Shown: positions 1-5,018 of the stretch, piece by piece
Layout: each line of letters begins with the position of its first letter
Numbering within the stretch: the stretch's first letter is position 1
Source: Gemmatimonadota bacterium
Lineage (GTDB): Bacteria; Gemmatimonadota; Gemmatimonadetes; Longimicrobiales; Gaopeijiaceae
Direction of reading: 5' to 3'
DNA length: 6,486 bases
Assembly: GCA_024638395.1 (NCBI GenBank)
Contig: JAHEKK010000188.1
Span: forward strand, 1 to 6,486
Translations under genes and position numbers: made by a program
The notes under the pieces: model-generated
The model's database searches: none
The model's input: only the letters and a program-made list of their open reading frames with translations
What the model was told of the DNA's origin: nothing

Positions 1-231
1 GACTCCCGGCGTGGTCTTCCTGTCTCTTTCTGCCTTCTTCTAGTGGACTGCAACGGGTAAACGCTGCGTGCCGAAAAGGATCGCGCGGAATCGGGTCCGG
101 TCGCTCGATTGCCTGCTCGGGAGTCAGCTCGTGCAAAGCCCTTCCATCGTGTGTCATTGCGTTGAGCTCCCACTGGATCCGACTATGGCAAGGGGGCTGA
201 TTCGCCTGCGTACCGTTTCCGGAGAGACATC
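1..231. other. Non-coding leader before the diheme cytochrome gene
   Basis: No convincing gene is seen here on either strand. All three forward frames close before or near the next gene, and their translations lack recognisable motifs or a protein-like composition. A weak sigma70-like pair (TTGAGC at 162-167 and TATGGC at 184-189, 16-base spacer) is present, but it is too far from consensus to call a promoter. The GGAGAGA at 221-227 is the ribosome binding site of the gene starting at 232. The region probably holds the promoter of that gene, but this is inferred from position only. Confidence 0.5.
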
Positions 232-1074
232 ATGGGCAGATCCCTGGGTGTGCTGAGAATTGGACTCCTGGGTCTGACCGGGCTGCTGGTATTCGCAGCC
301 TTGGCGTTCTACATCCAGTCCGAGCGGATCTTGAATCGGCAGTATGAGGTCGCCGCCGCCTCGGTTGCGGTATCGTCCACGCCCGAAGACATCGCCGAGG
401 GAGAACGCCTGGCCGCCATCGCCGGTTGCAGCGGTTGCCATGGTGATCAGCTGGAAGGCGGCACCTTCTTCGAGGGCCCCTGGCTCGGCACCATCGTCTC
501 TCCGGATCTCACTCGGGTCGCGGCCAACCACACCGATGCCGAGCTGGAAGGGATCATTCGGCGAGGGATAAGAAAGGACGGCACCAGCGTTCTGGTCATG
601 CCTTCGGAGATGTTTGCCCACATGACCGATTCCGATCTCGGCAAGATTCTGGCGTTCATCCGCAGCCGTCCGGTCGGCGATGGGCCCGAGACCAGGCTCT
701 CCCTCAGGCTGGCGCGGGTCTTCCTCGTACTCGGGGAATTCCAGATGGCCACCGAGCGAATCGACGCGGGGCCCTGGCCCCATCAGCCCGGTCCGTCCGA
801 TCCAGAGGATTGGGGTCGGTACCTTGCCATGACGGCGTGCACGGAGTGCCATGGCACCGACCTCGCGGGCGCCGACGACGGCACGACTCCGGACCTGGCA
901 ATCGCTGCTCCGTACAGCCTGGAGGAGTTCCAGACGCTCATGCGTACGGGAGTGCCCAAAGGAGGTCACGAGCTGGACCTCATGGCTGAGGTGGCTCGTG
1001 GCCGTTTCGTGCACTTCACGAACGAGGAAGTGACGGCCCTGCACGGGTACCTTCGGGCGCGGGCGGGAGCGTAG
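232..1074 (+). CDS. Membrane-anchored diheme cytochrome c
   Basis: A 280-residue c-type cytochrome that probably carries electrons in the periplasm. An N-terminal hydrophobic segment (about residues 7-28) has no cysteine lipobox and no clear cleavage site, so it most likely stays as a membrane anchor. Two class I heme domains follow. The first has CSGCH at 66-70 and a likely methionine ligand at M123 (in VMPSEMF), followed by the usual C-terminal helix (DLGKILAFIRSRP). The second has CTECH at 203-207 and candidate ligand M251 before the helix EEVTALHGYLRAR. The start at 232 is backed by GGAGAGA at 221-227. It resembles the generic diheme cytochromes found beside dehydrogenases and reductases. 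It lies 296 bases before the nos operon and is co-directional, so it may donate electrons to NosZ, but it could serve another oxidoreductase upstream of the window. The heme-binding call is firm; the partner is not known. Confidence 0.9.
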   Translation: MGRSLGVLRIGLLGLTGLLVFAALAFYIQSERILNRQYEVAAASVAVSSTPEDIAEGERLAAIAGCSGCHGDQLEGGTFFEGPWLGTIVSPDLTRVAANHTDAELEGIIRRGIRKDGTSVLVMPSEMFAHMTDSDLGKILAFIRSRPVGDGPETRLSLRLARVFLVLGEFQMATERIDAGPWPHQPGPSDPEDWGRYLAMTACTECHGTDLAGADDGTTPDLAIAAPYSLEEFQTLMRTGVPKGGHELDLMAEVARGRFVHFTNEEVTALHGYLRARAGA

Positions 1075-1370
1075 AGGACGAAGAGCCCTCCTGAGCCCGG
1101 CTAGCTCTCCGCAGCTCTGGTCGGAGCACGGGGGCGACTGCCTTCGTCGTCTGCCTGTGCCCTTCTTTCAGGGGGGTGTGAGGGGTCCCGAAGGTCCCGG
1201 AGGGAGCCCGCCGGACCCGGATCGTCCTCCTGGGCCGATTTCGCTGGAAAGTCCCCGTCCCCGATGTCAGGGAAAACCTGACATCCGTCCCTCAGTAAAT
1301 CCGACGTTGGTATCCGAATTTGTGGCCAATACTTCTTGTCGAGGCATGAGAACTCCACAGAAGAGGGGTC
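1075..1370. other. Intergenic region, probable promoter of the nos operon
   Basis: No gene is supported in these 296 bases. The left half (1075-1260) is GC-rich and has only weak dyads without a T-run, so no intrinsic terminator for the diheme cytochrome gene can be named. The right half holds the perfect inverted repeat at 1263-1285 and then an AT-richer stretch (about 1289-1345), the natural place for a promoter. A possible hexamer pair is TTGGTA at 1307-1312 and AATACT at 1328-1333, but the 15-base spacer is short and the match is poor. A purine-rich ribosome binding site (AGAGGGG) sits just before the ATG at 1371. Confidence 0.45.
1263..1285. promoter_or_regulatory. Perfect inverted repeat, candidate operator
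   Basis: Arms GATGTCAGG (1263-1271) and CCTGACATC (1277-1285) are exact reverse complements separated by GAAAA. The repeat lies 85 bases before the first gene of the operon and about 190 bases after the previous stop codon. No T-run follows, so it is a poor terminator candidate. Its size and place suit a dimeric regulator, and the operon itself encodes an Rrf2-family DNA-binding protein. The outer GATG/CATC resembles the ends of the proteobacterial NsrR site, but the spacing differs. It is not a standard FNR/DNR box (TTGAT-N4-ATCAA). I saw no second copy in the window. Confidence 0.5.
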
Positions 1371-1937
1371 ATGGACAGCACCCATTCGTACCAGCGGCCG
1401 TTCCGACTCGCCCTCGTCACCCTCCTGGTGGCGTGCGGGGGTCCGGATACCGCGGAGGCGCCGGTCGATTCGTTCGACGCGGCATCCAACCGGGGTCAGG
1501 CCTTCGTGGCAGATGACAAGTCGGACCCGAATATCCTGAACATCGCAATGGGATCCGAAGACCACACCACCCTGGTAGCGGCCGTGCAGGCCGCCGAAAT
1601 GGAGAACATCCTCGTCAACGCAGGTCCACTCACTGTGTTCGCTCCGACGAACGCGGCCTTCGCCGAACTACCGGCCGGAACCCTGGATGAGCTCCTGAAG
1701 CCGGAGAACAAGCAGCGGCTTTACAACATCGTGACCTCCCATGCGAGTCCCGGGAAGTTCACCGTGGAGCAGATCGCCGGCGAGACACAGCTCTACCAGG
1801 CCACAGGCCACTACGTCGACGTAGAGGTGCGGGATGGCGAGACGTACGTGAACGGCGCGCGTATCATCGCGTCCGTGCCCGCCACCAACGGGATCGTCCA
1901 CGTGGTGGACAAGGTCTTCCTGATCGCCGCCAGCTAG
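1371..1937 (+). CDS. FAS1 (fasciclin) domain lipoprotein
   Basis: A 188-residue exported protein with one FAS1 domain. The N terminus is a lipoprotein signal: basic and hydrophobic residues, then lipobox LVAC with the acylated cysteine at C22, then a low-complexity linker to about residue 50. The FAS1 domain covers roughly 53-186, with motif H1 (TVFAPTNAAF, 88-97) and motif H2 (IVHVVDKVFL, 175-184) both intact. FAS1 domains are known for adhesion and protein contacts and are not known to be enzymes. The gene heads the nos operon; its stop lies 5 bases before the Rrf2 gene, so the two are almost certainly cotranscribed. No cysteine besides C22 and no heme motif is present, so it is not an obvious redox carrier. 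A role as a scaffold on the membrane for NosZ or its donors is speculation. The family call is firm; the function in this cluster is unknown. Confidence 0.9.
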   Translation: MDSTHSYQRPFRLALVTLLVACGGPDTAEAPVDSFDAASNRGQAFVADDKSDPNILNIAMGSEDHTTLVAAVQAAEMENILVNAGPLTVFAPTNAAFAELPAGTLDELLKPENKQRLYNIVTSHASPGKFTVEQIAGETQLYQATGHYVDVEVRDGETYVNGARIIASVPATNGIVHVVDKVFLIAAS

Positions 1938-1942
1938 GTCCC

Positions 1943-2398
1943 ATGCTTTCCCGTGGCGGGCTGTATGCCCTGCAGGCGTCGCTCCTCCTCGCTCAACGCG
2001 ACGCCGGGGGATGGATCTCTGCGGCCAGGATGGCCCAGGAGCTGGAGGTGCCTGGTGAGTACCTGGCGAAGGTGCTATGCCGGCTCAAGGGGGAGGGGAT
2101 TGTCGCGTCGACCCGTGGCAACCGGGGGGGATACCGGCTGGCCCATCGGCCTGGAGACCTGACGGTAGAGGACGTCGTGTTTCCCTTCGAACAGCCCCGG
2201 CCCCTCAGGCGTTGCCTCCTCGGCGGGACCTGCGACCTGGACAACCCGTGTACGGCCCACCGTCGCCGACTGGAGTGGAACCAGGCCCGTGCGAGGATCT
2301 TCCGGGCCACCAGGCTCACGGACCTGCTCCCCGAACCCGCCACGGCCCGAACCGTTGCGGAACCCACTCAAACTTCCCACCCGAAGGACAGGACATAG
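1943..2398 (+). CDS. Rrf2-family transcriptional regulator with Fe-S ligand set
   Basis: A 151-residue cytoplasmic DNA-binding protein. The opening SRGGLYALQASLLLA and the wing RGNRGGYRLA (58-67) are typical of the Rrf2 winged-helix fold, with the recognition helix around residues 36-50. The cluster-binding region has C91, C97 and C103 in CX5CX5C spacing, followed by H106. This matches the C-C-C-H ligand pattern of IscR, whereas the N-terminal Asp used as a ligand by NsrR is not evident. An additional C46 lies in the recognition region. The family includes IscR (Fe-S status), NsrR (NO) and RsrR (redox). Placed inside the operon between FAS1 and cytochrome c, it is likely an autoregulator of N2O respiration. 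The start at 1943 has only a weak ribosome binding site, which suggests translational coupling to the FAS1 gene ending 5 bases earlier. The C-terminal tail after about 130 is polar and probably disordered. Confidence 0.9.
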   Translation: MLSRGGLYALQASLLLAQRDAGGWISAARMAQELEVPGEYLAKVLCRLKGEGIVASTRGNRGGYRLAHRPGDLTVEDVVFPFEQPRPLRRCLLGGTCDLDNPCTAHRRRLEWNQARARIFRATRLTDLLPEPATARTVAEPTQTSHPKDRT

Positions 2399-2401
2399 AT
2401 C

Positions 2402-2908
2402 ATGCGCATGCTCATCCGGGCGCTGGCCCTCGTTGCCGCGGCCACTGTCTCCACCTGTGGAGGCGCCGACAACTCCGATGGGAACGGGGCGTCCTCCGCG
2501 CCGCCCGCGGCGTCGACGGCCGGTTCGTCCAACGCCTCCGCCCCACTGACCGACGTGGAGCTGGAACAGGGCATCGGCCCCATCCGGGACATGACGCTGG
2601 GTTCCATCGATCCGGCACTCGCCGCAGAGGGCGAAGCGGCATTCACCCTCAAGTGCTCCGCGTGCCACAAGCTGGACCAGCGGTATGTGGCTCCCCCGCT
2701 GGGTGATGTGCTCGAGCGACGCCGTCCGGAGTTCGTCATGAACATGATCCTCAACGCCACGGAGATGGTGCAGCGGCATCCGGAGGTCCAGAAACTCCTG
2801 GCTGAGTACTTCACCCCGATGACGATTCAGGTCACGGAGGAGGCCGAGGCCCGGGCGATCCTGGAGTATCTCCGGTCGGCCCAGACCGCGGTTGTAGATG
2901 GTTCCTGA
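2402..2908 (+). CDS. Monoheme cytochrome c lipoprotein, probable NosZ electron donor
   Basis: A 168-residue exported class I cytochrome c. The signal peptide ends at a cysteine (VSTC, C19), a lipobox with the less usual Thr at -1, so acylation is likely but not certain. A Ser/Ala/Pro-rich linker (about 20-50) then gives reach from the membrane. The heme domain has CSACH at 85-89, the APPLGDV segment near 97-103, and a likely axial Met at M140 (FTPM), followed by the C-terminal helix ARAILEYLRSAQ. Length and layout match the small cytochromes that sit just upstream of clade II nosZ genes. These clusters lack NosR, and such cytochromes are the favoured route for electrons from the quinol pool to the CuA site of NosZ. 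The start at 2402 is 3 bases after the Rrf2 stop, with AAGGACAGGA (2384-2393) as the ribosome binding site; an ATG at 2408 is an alternative. The heme call is firm; the partner is inferred from position. Confidence 0.92.
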   Translation: MRMLIRALALVAAATVSTCGGADNSDGNGASSAPPAASTAGSSNASAPLTDVELEQGIGPIRDMTLGSIDPALAAEGEAAFTLKCSACHKLDQRYVAPPLGDVLERRRPEFVMNMILNATEMVQRHPEVQKLLAEYFTPMTIQVTEEAEARAILEYLRSAQTAVVDGS

Positions 2909-2924
2909 AGACACACCACCCACG

Positions 2925-2941
2925 GCCCGGTCGACCCGGGC
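2925..2941 (+). other. Short GC hairpin before nosZ
   Basis: In the transcript GCCCGG (2925-2930) pairs with CCGGGC (2936-2941) around a TCGAC loop. It sits in the 55-base gap between the cytochrome gene and nosZ and ends 9 bases before the nosZ ribosome binding site. No T-run follows, so it does not look like a terminator. It could mark an RNA processing point or protect the 5' end of a nosZ message, or it may be a by-product of high GC. Confidence 0.35.
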
Positions 2942-2950
2942 GCTCATGCA

Positions 2951-2957
2951 AAAGGAG
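2951..2957 (+). promoter_or_regulatory. nosZ ribosome binding site
   Basis: AAAGGAG lies 6 bases before the ATG at 2964 and is the strongest Shine-Dalgarno match in this area. It decides the start of nosZ in favour of 2964 over the in-frame ATG at 2898, which lies inside the end of the cytochrome gene and would put a polar 22-residue extension ahead of the signal peptide. Confidence 0.75.
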
Positions 2958-2963
2958 ACCACG

Positions 2964-4946
2964 ATGACCCGCTCACTGAAGTCGCGCGTGGTGACACTGG
3001 GGGCCGTATTGGCCTTCGGCACCCTCGCGGCCTATGCGTGCCAGTCGGGTAACACCAGCGGCGTCGGCGCCGGCGATATGGTCGGCGCGGCCGAGGCCGT
3101 CTACGTGGCGCCCGGCGAGTACGACGAGTTCTATGCCTTCATGTCCGGAGGGTTCAGCGGGAACCTGACGGTCATGGGGCTTCCCTCCGGCCGCCTGCTC
3201 CGCACCGTACCCGTATTCAGTCAGTTCCCGGAGAACGGCTGGGGATACGCGGAGGAGACGAAGGCGATGCTGGAGACGTCTCATGGATTCATTCCATGGG
3301 ACGACGCCCACCATCCCGAGCTTTCGATGACCAACGGGGTCCCGGACGGGCGTTGGATCTTCATCAACGGCAATAATACGCCGCGGGTGGCACGGGTCGA
3401 TCTGAACAGCTTCGAGACCACCGAAATCCTCGAAATCCCGAATTCCGCCGGGAACCACGGCTCACCCTTCATCACCCCCAACTCCGACTACCTGGTCGCT
3501 TCGACGCGCTTCAGCGTGCCGATCCCCAACCGCGACATGTCGATCGAGGAATACAAGGGGAACTTCAAAGGCACCCTCTCCTTCGTGCGGGCGAACGAAC
3601 CGGGGAACATGGGCGTCGCGTTCCAGATCCTCATGCCCGGGTACAACTACGATCTGGCTCACGCAGGGAAGGGACCCTCTGACGGATGGATGTTCTTCAC
3701 CTCGTACAACAGCGAGGAAGAGCACACCCTCCTCGAGATCAATGCCTCCCGGCGGGACAAGGACTTCGTAGCGGCGGTGAACTACCGTCGTGCCGAGGAG
3801 TGCATCGCGAGCGGCGCTGGTGAGACGACGCCGGCCCGCTACGCCCACAACTACATGAACGAGCACCACATCGCGGTCTCCGACATGCTCGAGGAAGTCC
3901 TGGTCATCGAGCCGGCGACCTGCTCCGACATGGTGTACTTCCTTCCGACGCCGAAGTCACCCCACGGCGTCGACGTGGATCCGACGGGCCAGTACATCGT
4001 GGCCGGCGGCAAGCTGGCGACGGTCATTCCCGTTCACTCCTTCGAGAAGATGATCGCCGCCATCCAGGCCGAGGACTTCGAGTCCGTCGTGGACGGAATC
4101 CCCGTCCTGACCTACGAGTCGGTGATCGCGGGTGAGGTGGCGAACGCCGGACTCGGTCCGCTCCACACGGAGTTCGACGGCCGGGGGTATGCCTACACGA
4201 CGGCCTTCATCTCTTCAGAGATCGTCAAGTGGGAGCTGGGCACATGGCAGGTCGTCGACAGGATCCCGGTCTACTATTCCGTGGGCCACCTCATGATCCC
4301 CGGCGGTGACTCGCAGCAGCCGTGGGGCAAATACCTGGTGGCGTTGAACAAGATCACGAAGGACCGGTACCTGCCCACGGGCCCCGAGCTCGCTCACTCC
4401 GCACAGCTGATCGACATCAGTGGCGATCAGATGCGCCTCCTGCTCGACTTCCCGACACAAGGCGAGCCCCACTATGCCCAGGGGATCGCGGCCGAGCTGT
4501 TGATGGACGACCAGGTCCGGTTCTACTCCCTCGAGGAGAACGAACACCCGTGGGTCGCCCGGTCCGAGGGCGAGACCCGGGTCGTGCGGGATGGGAATGA
4601 AGTCCATGTCGCCATGACGTCGATTCGGAGCCATTTCACGCCCGACAACATCGAGGGGGTCCGGGTAGGCGACGAGGTCTACTTCCACGTGACCAACCTC
4701 GAACAGGATTGGGACGTGCCACACGGCCTGGCCATGATGGGGGCCGAGAATGCGGAGCTGCTGATCATGCCGGGGCAGACGCGGACCCTCAAATGGGTGC
4801 CCGACGCGCCAGGCGTATACCCCTTCTACTGCACCGATTTCTGCTCGGCGCTCCACCAGGAGATGCAGGGGTACGTGCGGGTTTCGTCGCCGAATGCCGG
4901 AGTCCCAATCCGTTGGGGCACGGGCGGGGACTGGAATACCAACTGA
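2964..4946 (+). CDS. nosZ: Nitrous oxide reductase NosZ, clade II (Sec-type)
   Basis: The periplasmic multicopper enzyme that reduces N2O to N2 and water, 660 residues from the 2964 start. The signal peptide (MTRSLKSRVV, then a hydrophobic core) has no twin-arginine motif, which marks clade II; it ends AYAC, with C26 followed by a Gly/Ser-rich linker. The beta-propeller (about 45-540) carries all seven CuZ histidines: H116 and H117 (DDAHHPE), H165 (GNHGSPF), H334 (SPHGVD), H401 (GPLHTEF), H442 (VGHLM) and H503 (GEPHYAQ). From memory of Paracoccus/Pseudomonas NosZ, the 117-165 and 442-503 spacings fit closely, while the 165-334 and 334-401 intervals are longer. The C-terminal cupredoxin domain has the CuA ligands H587 (VPHGL), C623, C627, H631 and M634 in CTDFCSALHQEM; a Phe-Cys step replaces the Trp-Phe-Cys of clade I. 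No ligand is missing, so the enzyme should be active. The gene follows a cytochrome c donor gene and precedes the accessory genes. Confidence 0.98.
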   Translation: MTRSLKSRVVTLGAVLAFGTLAAYACQSGNTSGVGAGDMVGAAEAVYVAPGEYDEFYAFMSGGFSGNLTVMGLPSGRLLRTVPVFSQFPENGWGYAEETKAMLETSHGFIPWDDAHHPELSMTNGVPDGRWIFINGNNTPRVARVDLNSFETTEILEIPNSAGNHGSPFITPNSDYLVASTRFSVPIPNRDMSIEEYKGNFKGTLSFVRANEPGNMGVAFQILMPGYNYDLAHAGKGPSDGWMFFTSYNSEEEHTLLEINASRRDKDFVAAVNYRRAEECIASGAGETTPARYAHNYMNEHHIAVSDMLEEVLVIEPATCSDMVYFLPTPKSPHGVDVDPTGQYIVAGGKLATVIPVHSFEKMIAAIQAEDFESVVDGIPVLTYESVIAGEVANAGLGPLHTEFDGRGYAYTTAFISSEIVKWELGTWQVVDRIPVYYSVGHLMIPGGDSQQPWGKYLVALNKITKDRYLPTGPELAHSAQLIDISGDQMRLLLDFPTQGEPHYAQGIAAELLMDDQVRFYSLEENEHPWVARSEGETRVVRDGNEVHVAMTSIRSHFTPDNIEGVRVGDEVYFHVTNLEQDWDVPHGLAMMGAENAELLIMPGQTRTLKWVPDAPGVYPFYCTDFCSALHQEMQGYVRVSSPNAGVPIRWGTGGDWNTN

Positions 4947-4962
4947 CCATCAGCCGTGGGGC

Positions 4963-4994
4963 GGCGTGAGGCCGGTGAGAGCCGGCTTCGCGCC
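4963..4994 (+). other. Strong intercistronic hairpin after nosZ
   Basis: In the transcript, bases 4963-4975 (GGCGTGAGGCCGG) pair over 13 positions with 4982-4994 (CCGGCTTCGCGCC), including two G-U pairs, around a 6-base loop (TGAGAG). The stem begins 16 bases after the nosZ stop and ends about 12 bases before the ribosome binding site of the next gene. No T-run follows, so it is not a standard intrinsic terminator. It may protect the 3' end of nosZ mRNA or cause partial attenuation, letting NosZ outnumber its assembly factors. Its presence also argues against the GTG at 4956 as the start of the next gene. Confidence 0.6.
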
Positions 4995-5006
4995 CAGCCC
5001 CCAACC

Positions 5007-5012
5007 AGGAGA
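5007..5012 (+). promoter_or_regulatory. Ribosome binding site of the NosL-fusion gene
   Basis: AGGAGA lies 6 bases before the ATG at 5019, a good spacing. It favours 5019 over the in-frame GTG at 4956, which has no such site and would translate through the hairpin, and over the ATG at 5052, whose nearest purine-rich site is about 20 bases away. Confidence 0.65.
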
Positions 5013-5018
5013 CCAATC

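Noticed and set aside
1..125. Inverted pair GACTCCC (1-7) and GGGAGTC (119-125) as element ends
   Set aside because: Seven bases at this distance are expected by chance; there is no transposase, target duplication or other mobile-element sign in the window.
68..256. Small forward ORF before the diheme cytochrome
   Set aside because: No ribosome binding site or domain is seen, and it runs over the ribosome binding site and start of the real gene.
154..1044. Long antisense open frame opposite the diheme cytochrome
   Set aside because: It mirrors a gene with two clear heme motifs; long antisense frames are expected in GC-rich coding DNA, and its translation shows no domain.
1077..1148. Inverted pair GACGAAG / CTTCGTC as a terminator of the first gene
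   Set aside because: The arms are 7 bases with a loop of nearly 60 bases and no T-run, so chance is the better explanation.
1263..1285. Inverted repeat as an intrinsic terminator
   Set aside because: The downstream sequence is GC-rich without a T-run, and the site is close to the next operon start, so an operator is more likely.
2898..2963. Longer NosZ start at the ATG at 2898
   Set aside because: It would overlap the end of the cytochrome gene, has no good ribosome binding site, and would put a polar 22-residue stretch before the signal peptide. The ATG at 2964 has AAAGGAG at the right distance.
2075..3022. Long antisense open frame across the rrf2, cytochrome and nosZ starts
   Set aside because: It spans three confident genes on the other strand, and its Arg/Gly-rich composition is typical of a GC-rich shadow frame.
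4215..4856. Antisense open frame inside nosZ
   Set aside because: It lies opposite conserved CuZ and CuA coding sequence and has no recognisable motif.
4956..5018. GTG start at 4956 for the NosL-fusion gene
   Set aside because: No ribosome binding site is seen and the segment is mostly a strong hairpin; the added residues are Arg-rich and unlike a membrane protein N terminus.
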